This document shows positions 1 to 12,700 of a stretch of 64,000 nt of DNA, piece after piece. Under the pieces are notes generated by a model. That model saw nothing but the letters and a program-made list of their open reading frames with translations, searched no databases and had not been told where the DNA came from. The DNA comes from Pelecanus crispus. Its lineage: Eukaryota; Chordata; Aves; Pelecaniformes; Pelecanidae. The DNA is taken from NCBI RefSeq assembly GCF_030463565.1, contig NC_134652.1, forward strand, positions 17,337,397 to 17,401,396. Direction: 5' to 3'. A program made the translations under genes and the position numbers. The stretch's first letter is position 1. Each line of letters opens with the position of its first letter.

Positions 1-695
1 CTTCACTAGTCCCTTCACTCATCCTCCTAATAAGGCTATTGTAGGAGCCCCAGGGCAAAAATGGTGTATGTAGTTAGTTATTTATATTTGACTTCTGTGG
101 ATCATATTTGTAGCTATTTCTGAACAAAGGAGTGGTTTGCATTCTTATTATGCTTCACTGATTTTGCCTAACAGGGTTATTTCTGTAACCTGTTTAAAAA
201 TTGTGTTGTAAAAGCAGGGTTTTAAAAGTGTTTTTATGCACTAATCTCCAAGGCTGGTTTCTGTCTCTCTCCAGGAGCTAAACTGAATGTATTTCATTAT
301 GTAAAAAGAAGCTTAATTTTAAATGCTGAAATAAACAATCAACACCCCTCTCACATTCCTAGATTATAACAATAGTGCCCTGTTTATATTCTTGGTATTA
401 AAGAAGGCTGAACTATTTTCTCAAGTGAAGTGTTAAGAAATTATAGATTTTAAGGTACAAAAATGGTATTTTTTTTCTAATAAGAAACTAATACAGATTA
501 TAAAGTCTAATACTTTCTAGAACATTCTTTTTCTACAGTGCTGTGAAATGCAAACATACAAATTTTTCATGATGTGTTATCTGATGGGCAGTAATTGTTA
601 GTAACCTTGAATCTAATATAGCATTTTCCTGGAATGTTATCTCTGCTATAATTGATGATTTTTAAAAATGTCCTCACTTTTTTCATTCCTTTTAG
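1..695. other. Intron 1 (3' part) of the receptor gene
   Basis: This AT-rich sequence precedes exon 2. I searched for a signal-peptide exon with an ATG, a hydrophobic run and a phase 1 donor, and found none that convinces. The start of the gene is probably upstream of the window. Confidence 0.5.
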
Positions 696-799
696 GTCAA
701 TGCAAATTCCTGAAGCTGAAGGAAAAGGTGAAATTCTACCTCCAACTATACAAAAAATAATAAAAGGATACAACAAATATCTACGTCCATTTTTTGATA
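696..799 (+). CDS. GABRP: Receptor exon 2: start of mature N-terminus
   Basis: The exon follows a polypyrimidine tract and TTTTAG acceptor and ends at an A|GTAAGT donor. It is read with phase 1 at both ends and encodes 34 whole codons. The stretch [10 protein letters not shown] (residues 24-33) corresponds to the conserved segment near the N-terminus of GABA-A subunits (GYNKFLRP in human pi, from memory). An ATG lies at its second whole codon, but no hydrophobic signal sequence follows, so this is not the likely start. The acidic, lysine-rich residues before it would follow the signal cleavage site. The other two frames are closed by stops within the exon. Confidence 0.8.
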
Positions 800-3700
800 G
801 TAAGTAGAAAAGCTGTTTTAATATGATTGAGACATAACATAATGCAGTGTCTGAAACTCAGCAATGAGAGCAAATATTTTTTCATTGTACTCTTTTTTTC
901 TCCAATGTTTGACAGTGACCGATCTGATTATACATGATGTACTCTGATATAATAAGATATAGCGTAATAGCTTTTGTGGCCCAAGGCAAAACATATATTC
1001 CAGGCATTCACAAGCAAAACTTCAGACTCACTTAGAAACTTGGCTATTGATGTTCATGTGTTCTCAGTGAAATAAGCTGTAATACCTTACCTATTTACAA
1101 GCATTTTTTCACCTAACTTCCTAAATAATAACTGTAAAAGTTTTGATTAAAGATAAGAAAGCTTTATGTATTAAACTGTTTGTAAGAGCACAGGCAAATC
1201 TTGTTACTATGCCAAGTATTATGTGCATCTCCTATAAGATTGCAAGAGAATTATTTAATAAATATTTCTTGCCTCGGGTCTTAAAGGTCACTGAGCTGGC
1301 TCACTGCAGAACTGTGATGGAAAAGGAATTGAAAATGTCAGTTCCCTGTGTCATAAAGCCACGGTCACCAGGTTGGAAGACCCACATAGCCTACTGCACC
1401 AAGGCTGATTATACTGTCCTGCAGTGCAGCCAATGTTGACAAACATCTTCCTTGCTTGAATCGGGCTATTGCATGTATCAGAAATACTGAAGAGTTACGA
1501 GGCAGGGTGAAGATCTCTGCCTGGAGTAACTGCAGAATTCTAAAAAAAAAGCTATCCTACATCTTGAAAAGATGCTCAGCACCACATGTCTGTCGGAAAA
1601 TAAAATTACAGAGTAAATGCTAGGCAATAGTTCTTAAGTTAGATATTCAGAAATGTTAGAGGTTTCAAATGAAGACTTTTATATCTCTTTATATTCTGCT
1701 TAAAAATGATTGACTAAAGAGTTTCTCAGACCATACTGTTATCTCTTGCTCTCTAAATACCTATTCAATAAGGGCACTCCATATCATGTGCAATTAATGA
1801 ATCAATTTCATAAAAATATTAACATAAATCTGTATTTTAGGTTTAGGAGAAAGGGAAGACTCTTTCATCTGGTTTTATTGTAATTGTCTCAGCTGCTGAT
1901 ACAACTGCTATAAAGCATTTACATGGTCTAAGACTAATTTCAGCAAAATAAAAGTAATGCTAATAAATAAACCTATTCTCACTGGAGATGATGCATAGTG
2001 GAAAATAACTACATGTTTGGTGGCCATTAGTATATTTCATTACTTCATGGTAGTACTAGAGGTAGGTTGGCACACCCATGATGGATGTGCTTTGGTAGAC
2101 AGCAAACAGAATTTCATTACAAAATCCTATGATAATAGTTAAGATCAACAGTAATGGACTTTTGAGTTACGAATCTCCCTTTTCTAATGTGAGCCAAATT
2201 TTTTCTCAGCTGTTGTAATGCAGCAAGGGCATAGCTCTCTTCCTGCCTGGGAATTTTTTTCAGAGGGATGCTAAGGACTTGCTGTGTTTGCCTGGAAATC
2301 CCAGAGGAGCTCAAGCACAGATCAAGTCTGTGTCATATGCAGAGCCAGTCTAGCACTTCCAGACGGTGCCAGCATCGCTGCATATACTTGCCATGCTCAG
2401 GCATGCAAACACGGTCTCCAAAATCTTTGGATCTACATTAGCCCTGCTGCTGAAGGAATGGGATGAGACTCTGAAAAATACTTTTCATTGATGCCATTCC
2501 TAAATTCAGGGTTGGTGGTTTTCTGAGAAATGATTTTTTTGTAGGGATAATTTAGGTTAGGATGGCCCAGGACGTGTTCATTCTGACTTTTGGACCTGTA
2601 GCTTTTTGCAAGATCATTGGGGATCATTTTCCATGTGATAGATGCTTTGGGTAGGGTGGGGAGTGGTATCTGCTCAGCCCTGACCCCTCTCTGTTACTGG
2701 CAAGGTGGGCTGCAGCTTTGAGATTCCGGTCCAGGAGAAGCTATTGCTCTTCTCAGAAGCAGAGCTAGTAAACCACCTAAACCGTCAGCTTAACAAATCG
2801 GTGGGTTATATTGACCTGTGTAACTACAGCTATCCTAGCTTTGTTCCATGTAATATTCTCCTTATTTCTATGGATATTATCTGCCTGCTGCTGGTGTACC
2901 TTGTATCTGTTCTTTGTGAGAAAGATTTCAGTATAACTGGCTTTACTCAAAATCATATCAATGGCTACAGCACACCTGCTAAATAGCTGATGAAGCCAGA
3001 GTATTGAGTCATTTATACCTCTTCTGTGACTTTTTACCTTCCTTATCCTCCAAATCCGTAATTCCTTTAGTATGAGAGTTACATCTTAATACTAAGAGAC
3101 TGACCAATCCAAGATGGATTTCAGATCAAAGTACTGCTTAGACTTGAGTAGACTAATGAACAAATGCATGATAAAACCATAAACTGGGGTATTGTGGTAC
3201 TGGTGGAGATCATCAGCTACTATAAAAGCCTTCACAGTTCTAATTGTGTCAACATATCAGTGCTGATTTACTCTGAGAAGGAAACTTATATTTCTAGAAA
3301 CATGAACAGAAAAGAATGTATATGCATATTAACCCCAAGATCTATGTTTACTGTCTGAAGTGCATGAAAGGATATGCATAAAATGGCAACCTAGTATGTG
3401 TATGTTGATATGCAGAAATATCCAAAAATAATGTCCTGAAGTCAGCTGCTTTAAGACGCTTGGTACTCTTTTTTATTTTTTTGTCCGAGATTCCTTTGCT
3501 TTCAAAAGTGTGTATGTTTCTGTTTGTTTGTGTGGTCAGTTAGATATGCACTCATAAATAAGTGTGAAGAAATTTGTCACAAAACTAGATGGTATTATTT
3601 GGTATATATTGGTATCTACAATGCTTTGAGCTTAATGTTAGCTAGTTGTAATGGAACAACTGAAACTTGATTTTTATCAAGTGTGAGGGGGCCAGAGGTT

Positions 3701-6700
3701 AGCCTGAATTCTAGAATAACGTAATTCAAAGTCATTTCAAAGTTATTTGTCCTTGAAATTTTTCTTCAGGCAGGAAATGGGGATTTTTGAAGTGATGCTT
3801 GCTGCCAAGATACAATCATACTCTTACAAAATCAGTGACACAACTCCTTAATATATAACAAAATGTTTTTTAGTCCTGAAAAGAAAGCATTAGGTATAAA
3901 CAAATGATCATAAAGTGAAAGTTACTTTTTCCTAAAAACCAGGAGAAACAGGAGTATTTACTAGTCAAGGAAATCTTATGGCAGCTCATAAGTTATTAGT
4001 TTAATAACCCCTCCATTTGCCTATTTGTTTGTGTTTGGTCCTTGTGCTGGGATCAGCAGATGACTGGAAATTACCTAAGCGGATACAACTCGGCTAGTGT
4101 CATTAACAAGGGGATTATGAAGATATTTTTCATTTGAATCCAATGACTGTGTATAACAACATAAAAATTCTTCTCTCCTTGCATGGATTGGAACATCAGT
4201 TCCAATTAAGATGTCTAGATTTTAAGGCTGGATTAATCTCACCTTTAGTCATCTCTTCCCCCACAGGTCACCCCTGCAGACCCTTGCTACCCAAACACTG
4301 CAACTTATGCCCAATGCAGGCTGCCATTCCCATCTCTAGGTGCCTAAAGTTAGATTAGTTGAAGCCAGTCTTAGTATGTCAAAGGCTTGCAGACAAGTAA
4401 AATTGAGCATTTTATGTTTGTCCATGGTGGGTGGCACATACCAGTTACCAAATTATGGGTGTACTTTTACACAATGTTTTGTACAGAGGAATCCCAGCTG
4501 CACTGGTTGCTTGGCTGTTCCCTCATTTGAATGTTACTATTAAGAACGTTCTCTTTCCTTAACTATAGCATTTTAATATCCCTCTGAGCTGGTTCATCAA
4601 GCAAGTCTTAATAAGCTGAACAGCTAGACCTGGGAAGTTCTATTAGCAAATTTAAAAAAAATTACCTAATCTAGAATGATTTTAGCCATTCTTTGGACTG
4701 GAATATGAAATACTCCTATACTAGTGTTAGTAGATGGTATGCCTTAACGTAGTAATATCCATCCTAGACTTTTAGATAGATGTGCAAGTCTGCTATAGAA
4801 AAGCTGATGTAAGGGATTTAAAAATGCATGGTTATTTCCCTTAGATGTGCTACATAACCTTGACACTTTATCTCAGCAATACAAGCTGATTCCAACATCA
4901 GGTTTTCTGCTGAAAATGTGTAGACCAATTTTATGACTTTAGGTGCTGTGCCAAACCTCTCTGAATTAATGAGCAATTCCTGCTGACTTCAGTGAGCCTT
5001 GGATCAGGTTCATAGAGTTGTTAAGGGATGCATAAAATCTTGTAAATAATTTTATACAAATAGATTTTGTTCTGTGATTGAGTGTGATAATTTAAGTGTT
5101 CCAATTAGAGACACTAGGAAAAGGTCACAGCTAAGTATATTTGAATATGGAAGCTGCTTTCAAGTGGTATAGAAAAGTGTCATGCTTAAATCAGTTATTC
5201 TAAACCACGTTTAAAAGATTATTTTCCTTAGCTTTGTAATGAGTAATATGGTCTTAAAGTTTAAATTCAAGAAAGTGAATTAAATCTTTGAGTCCAACCT
5301 TCTGTGTAAGGTGAGTCATCATATTTTTTTCTCAAATGTTGTTTATACTAAGTTCTATGAGTTTTTAATTAGATGAAGCCATTTTAGTCCTCAGAAGTTT
5401 ACAGCTTACCCCCAAAAGAGACCAGGAGATACCAGAATGTTAGCTGTGTCTAAGATCCTTTGATTTAGTGAGACAAGCTCACAGGGTGTGTGAGAAAGAA
5501 ATACCACGTAATCATCATCTAAAGACTATTTTATGTACCAGTTAGCCAACGTCTAATCTTTCAGAGAAAGGCAAAAAGCCCAAAATATGAATGACCAGTT
5601 GTATATTGGGGAAAAAAAAAATATCTTTTGAATCCCTACTGGATCCTTAAAATTGGGATTTAATGAATCAATGACTTAGTGCAAAACTGTGAACTTCAGC
5701 ATATGGATGATAATGTAGAGTTTCCTTCTTTTCCCATGGAAATAAGAGACACTGAGACTGTCAGTGCCACCAAACCCAGCTTCCTGCATGCAGGACAGTT
5801 TGGTTTTTGTGCTGGTCCCCTGTGTTGTGTTGTCCCTCCCAAATGCTGAGCTCTAGAGACTCTAAATGATGAACAATGATTAAGTTCAGTTAGAAAAAAA
5901 TCAATTTATTTGAAGTTTCATGTTATCTCTAGCTTCCGTAAACAGGGATCTTGCTTTCCTTTGTCAGAGAATGTGTACAATTTGCTGCTAGATATCTTTT
6001 CTGTGCACTTACTGACACTGGGCAAGTCACCTCTCTGTCTTCTCTTTCTGGAGCTGAGTAAATGCTGTTCCTTAATTTTCATGTTACAAGCTTTGATATT
6101 AAGCTTCCAGAGTGTTTTCTTCTGGACTATTTCTCTCTCTCAATTGAACTGTCTGCTGTTTGCACTTTTTTTTTAAATGTGGAAAACAAATCTTGTCACA
6201 GTAATCTCATAACAGTCTTGCCAATACAGTCTAGATTGCAAAATAATTTAATTCTGTATATTGCTCCCCATTGCAATAGTGCTTCTGCCAAAGCATAATA
6301 TGGAAAGATCATGTTGAAATGATTATCTGTGACAACCTCTAAATCCTTCTCAAAGGCACTGCTTGCCAAGATAGCTTCCTATGCTGTACATACTGCCTGC
6401 ATTATTTGTCCCCACATGAATTGCTTGCATTTGGCTGTATTAAAATGTTTTTTTGACAGATGATTTGACAAGCTGTTATTACGATCCCCACCGATTTTTT
6501 GTCTTGTCCACAAACTGTACTAGTGAAGCTACATCACTGTCTAAAGATCATTGATGTGAACAAATAGGATTGAAGCTGATTCCTGCTAGAAATGGGTCTG
6601 CTTCTGATGCCTTTGTACCAACAATTATAGTTGAGATCTGTCAGAAGGCCTGTCCTAATCTGTCCAGTCTCTTCATGTAATACACATTTGTCAAGAAAGA

Positions 6701-9700
6701 TGTCTTGTGGTGGGAAGTGCACCCAAAAAATCCAGGTGTAATGTATCACGACTTCTAGAAGTCCCATAATACTCTAAAACAAAGCAAAGCAGGCAATCAG
6801 GTGGACAAAAACAATTTTTCGTGTCTGCTGGTTTTGGCTGGGGTAGAGTTAATTTTCTCCTCATAGCCTCATAGTATGAGGCTATGTTTTGGATTTGTGC
6901 TTAAAACAGTGTCGATAATTCAGGGATGGTTTAGTCACTGCTGAGCAGTGCTTGCACAGAGTCAAGGCCGTTTCTGCCTCTCACCCCACCCCACCAGCGA
7001 GTAGGCTGGGGGTGCACAAGAAGTTGGGAGGGGACACAGTCAGGACAGCTGACCCCAACTGACCCAGGGGATATGCTGTGCCATGTGACATCATGCTTGG
7101 CATATAAAGTTGGGGGAAGAAGGAGGAAGGGGAGGATGTCTGGAGTGATGGTGTTTTGTCTTCCCAAGTAACTGTTACGTGTGATGGAGCCCTGCTTTCC
7201 TGGAGATGGCTGAATGCCTGCCTGCTGATGGGAAGTAGTGAATGAATTCTTGTTTTGCTTTGCTTGTGTGCATGGCTTTTGCTTTACCTATTATCTCAAC
7301 CTTGCTTTACCTGTCTTTATCTCAACCTATGAATTTTCTCACTTTTACTCTTGTGATTCTCTCCCCCATCCCACTAGGGGGGAGTGAGTGAGTGGCTGTG
7401 TAGCACTTAGTTGCTGGCTGGGGTTAAACCATGACATCATGAAACTGTAATAAGTTGAGTGATACTTTTCCTTCTAATTCTGTTAGTTCCGTAGTATTTT
7501 ATCCAGTATTGCTGCAAGGATGATGTGTTCCTTCAAATAAGCCATCCCTTTTGAGATATTTCTGAATGTCAGAATTGATTTAAGTTTTATTAAACTAAAT
7601 GAAAAAGAGCTGGTGCTAACAGCTCAACACTGGCAGTTCATGATACTGCTGACTGCTTTAAATAGTATGTCTTCAGAGTTACAAATACATATGTGACACA
7701 ATGGTGGCTTATTTTGTTGGTACAAAGTTTAGCAGACTGTGATCATTGCAGTGATCCGAACTTAATTTTTAGGTATGCTATCTACCACTCTTCTGGCTGC
7801 TTTACTATATGGGATTACTCTGAATATCTGTGAAGTGCATAAAGTAACGGTCTTTGTACACAAATTTCAGTTCAAGTTAAAATGTATGTTAATTAGATTG
7901 TGCACCCATTGCTGTAACAAGGCATGCCCTTTGGCATTTCTTTTCCATGTTTTGAAGATTCCCTTCACTAATGCAGGACAGACTGACTTCAGTTTTCTTC
8001 TGAAGATTGGTAGACTTCTTTTGAAGTTGTCATTGTGCAGACAATTCCTGCCAAACATATGGAAATGTAGGAACTGGCAGCCTCATCTGGTATACTGCCT
8101 CGGTTTTGACACTGTCAGCAGGAGACATTTCAGAGGAAGTTCAGGGGAAACCCTGGTGGATAATTATGGGAAGACTCATTCTGTTATTAATACTTTGCTT
8201 ATTTAGTAAGGCACTGTAAATTGTATTTAGCCTCACACACAGAAATTAGCATTTAACTCTTAATATTGTTCTGATTTAATTAACTGTTAAAGCAAAGCTA
8301 TTCTCAGCAGCTTGTATTGTGTTAATAAAGACCCTTTCCATAATTGTGTGTGGGTTTTTTTTTTTTCCTTGCACATCTCCCTGGCATGTTTCTGTATCTG
8401 TAATTTTCTGCTGAGTTTTCATGAGTGCTTGGCTTGACAGGCTGGCTGCACAGTGTGAGCACTTGGCTTGTGAAAGACTGTCAGGGCTAGCAGAGCTGGA
8501 TGGTTTTGTCCTGACTACGCTACCACTGCTTAGTACTTGAACCACAAGGCAGGTCTGTGCTAGGACAATTGGTTTGAGCTTGAAGTACCTCTAAACCTAA
8601 GCTAGATGTCTCTTGGTGGTTGGGAGTCACCCAACACTACAATTCATTTGTGTTACTTGGTAATATTTTGAAAAATACTGCAACAGGAAAGAAAGATGTA
8701 CAAAGTCCTGTTTCTGCGATTCCAAGAAAATGAAACCTAACTTAACTTCAATAATCTTTTTAGAAAGTCAGCTTTTCCTCTCAGATATGTAATGATAGCA
8801 CTGATAATACTGAAATGCTGCTAATGAACATTTTCCCTAGCCTGTCTTACCTTAACTAGGCAAGGATCAAGTGTTGTTCCTACCAATAAAATATAGGAAA
8901 GAGTCTGTTTATTCCCAGCCACAATTCCCATATAACCAGCTGAACACTGCATTGTCATCTCCTTAGGATGGTCCATTATTAAGTATTATGCCTTGCATGA
9001 TGAGGTTCCCCCCAAATTCTTGTGTGACAGTTGGCAATATTATGCTCTGTTATAGTCATACATGGTTTCTGTAGGAAAACTTAAGTCTTCCATAAGTTCT
9101 TCTGTAGGAAGACTTAAAAAAAAAAAATCAGAAAATGGATCATAAATTGCACTGGTTTTTAAATGTAATGTTTTTTGAGGGTCTGACACCTCTCTTGAGG
9201 CTGGCAATATTATACCTGTAATAATGACATAGTACAATGGTAAGCATAAGTATCAATTGACTCTGTTGCATCCTAGAAAGTTGGGCTGAGTTTCCTAGGA
9301 GGTCAGGTTTTTAACCCTGGAGGGACAAAACATTAAATGTATTCTTGGAGTATCAAAACTTGAAAAGAATGGAAAGAAACAGAAGTTGTCAATGGTCTGA
9401 ACTTTTCAGTCAAATAATTTTGTTCCAAAGTTAACCTCCAAAGTCTTCTAATCCCTATATACAATTTATAGTATGTAATAAAGGCATAGATTACCATCAG
9501 GGGATGCTGCAAGCCTACAGTCCTCGTTTAAGCTGGAGCTTTATATTTGAACTTTCAAGTGAGGCCGGAACAAAGCATTTGTAGATTCCTTCAGGAGTGC
9601 CAGCTGTTTAACAATTTTAACACATGCATTATAAATGGAAAGTATTTTGGAAAAAAAAAATACTAATATGCTTATACCACTTAGAATGACACATTTTTTT

Positions 9701-12700
9701 CTTTAGTGTTACTCAGTGGGGTAGAGTTGGACCCATCTTCCTCTAGATGCCATTTGGGGGCATGTAAGAGGTATGTACACAATGCTTTGCAAGGAGCCAA
9801 GAGGGGGTTTCAGCAGTGTGCCTGCAATACGCTGCCACCATCAGCTACGTAGATCTTACCTAAAGTATTTCTGCATTTCTCAGTGCTGCATTCTCTGCTT
9901 CTTCATTACTTGGAAAGATGCATTTATTTAATATGAATTTCCTTGTACATGTACTCTGTTAATTATCCTGCACATATTCAACCAGGAATAATGTCATGTT
10001 TCCATGAAAGCTCTGCACAAATTCTGCATTTTAAACTGCATGGCTGGTGATCTTCCTTCTGACACTGTAAAATGCAAGAGTCTGAGCATGCTAACGTTAC
10101 AATGACAACTACTTAGGTAAGGTATTTAATCACACTGAATAAACCTTCAGCGGATACTAATATTGAAAGGAGAATAAAATGACTAGTTTTCCTTTATAAA
10201 TGCAACTATTTAAATCACAAGTTAACTGCTAATGGTCATAAGCAAGACATGAAAATGCAGTGACACAATATAGACAATATATTCTTAAATAGGCAGTGAA
10301 TAAAGTTGCTCAGCTATCCCATCTGGATATTAACCATGTGACATTGCCAGGTGCAACTCCTTAGTTCACTAACATCTGATGGACCAGATGTTGCAACTGG
10401 AAGAATTCTTTCCACTGCTCTGCATCTCAGAGCAGAAGGGTGTGATGGACCATGGGGATTGTACCTTCTGCACCTTGTGCAACATTTTCCCCAGCACTTT
10501 TTTTTTTGGCGGGGGAGTCATATAAACCAGGAAATATTTAGGAAATAAAGCATGTTGATTAAAACCAAGATACTGTTAGTCTAGAAGTATTATATTTTGC
10601 TTATGAAATCATTAAAATTCTTTCATAATCTAAGCTTGAGGAATATTTCCTTTTAAAAAAGCTACTAAACATTTAGAAAAAAAAGGATTGTCTTGTGGAA
10701 GATTTTGTAGCCAGTTCTCCTGAATACTGAGTATTGAAGAACTATGTGCTAGAAGCTGACTTTCTCTTTTTTGCAGATGGTCCTGTGTCAGTTGGAATGA
10801 GTCTGGATATTGCAAGCATTGATACAATATCAGAAATAAATATGGTATTGTAGCTTTTTCAATCTTTCCTGTTTTGCTTGTCGATAAGCTAATGTCTTGT
10901 GTTTTCAGTTGCTCGCAATGTGACTTTGAGGCTTTTCCCCTTGTGCAGTCAATGTGTGTTAGGAGATGGAATTTTATTTTTCACTACAGATGGTGGTTAT
11001 AGCACTGTAATAAGTATAGAAATGCAGATGCGGATCACACCTCTCAGTTACAAACAAATTTGCTCCTGAGTATTAATCCTGATGAAAGGCATATAGAAGA
11101 GTATTTATTTTCCAGATGAAATGTCTAAATCTTTATGCATTTCAGAAAATTAAAGATATATTCACATGACTTTGAAGCCATTCCCTTTCCATGTGATTAG
11201 ACACAGCTGAACTTGTATTGTTTTTCTCTTCTACTGTTAACTGTCACACTAATTTATTCCAGCTGTGTTTCATTACATTTGTATCATTTATTTTTGAACA
11301 AACTATGAAATGGAGTATACTTTTCTAATTGAAGATCCTCCATTGGTACGTAGAAATAAAAGGCAAAATTCATTAACCAGATATTAAATATTAGAAAATA
11401 TTTTTGTGTGTGTATATATAAAAAATAGTGTACCCATATAAATAAATGTATATATCTCTAAAAAGTTTATATAAAAGTACCTCACCATTTCATTACTCAG
11501 GCTTCCACAAAAGTTGAATACTAGAGTCCCTCTGTACTTAGTAAGTATTAGTATTTAGAAAGGGGGAAGTAGGGTCAGAACTCAAGATGAACTTATACTG
11601 ATAAAAACACACCATAGAATCAAAAGTTGATTAAAAAGGTGCTAAGAAATAGCATGATTTTAATGTAAGACTACAAGGCATATCTGAATTGAAGGTGAAT
11701 TGGTCTGAGAGCTATATGCAAGGTCTTGATAAATTTGGCACCACAGTTTCCCTTGTGATGCTGAAAGGATAAATTGTGCTAAAAGATGATTCCCTTCCTA
11801 TTTTACTAACTTCTTTTGTCTATCTGAATTTATACAACTTTTTCCAAAGTTTTCTTAAAAATGCATTATTTAGTAGTTTATGTGAACAAAATTATGTTTG
11901 CAACCACTTATATAAATCATTCTAAAATGTAAAGATTTAGAGACAGATTATCTGCTTACAAAACTCTGATGACTTCAGCTGATTTATAGCCCCAGACTTA
12001 GGCCATCAGCTTTTACTGTAAAATTCCAATGACTAACAAAATCTACTCAGGGTAGTATTTCTTAATGATGTCAACCTCACATCAAGTGCTGGAAAATCTG
12101 GCAGTACAAGAGCCAGTACAACTGCTGTCAGAGTGCCAGCATTTAAGAATGGGACATGGAGAGACACGGGCTATTTGTGTCCAACAGCTGTTTCTATATA
12201 CTTTTGTAAAACAATATAATACAGGCTTGCTCTGTATGATAACTTTGTTTTTTCTGTTTCAGGACTACACGGCTACCATATTTCTAAGGCAGCGATGGAC
12301 TGATGAGAGACTTTGTTTCAATGGTAATAAGAGTTTAAGCTTAGATGGTCGGCTTGTGGAAATGCTTTGGGTACCAGATACCTTCATAGTTGATTCAAAA
12401 AAGTCTTTTCTTCATGATATCACTGTTGAGAATCGTCTTATAAGAATATACCCTAATGGAACTGTCCTGTATGCTCTACGGTATGTATATACCACATACC
12501 AACCTTTATATTTGGCTTCTACTTGCCTTTTAAACTTTCCAGGTTAGCATAATTTTATGCTTAAGAAAATGATCTATTTGAAAAAGTAGAATGTACATAG
12601 TCTTGTAGTTTTACAAATATGTAATATTGTTGACCGATACGATTAAATTCTTAAATTTAATAATGGGTCTCCTTTTCTTCCCTAAATAGAGCCTTTTGCT

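Noticed and set aside
1..695. Possible signal-peptide exon just before exon 2
   Set aside because: No ATG followed by a hydrophobic run and a phase-matched GT donor was found. The exon is more likely upstream.
6005..6080. MIR-like phrase (ACTGGGCAAGTCACCTCTCTG)
   Set aside because: Only about 25 bases resemble the MIR core and the flanks do not extend the match. It is too weak without an alignment score.
12065..12262. An ATG-initiated frame running into receptor exon 4
   Set aside because: The conserved protein begins exactly at the acceptor at 12263, and the upstream residues match nothing in the family. This part is read-through into intron 3.
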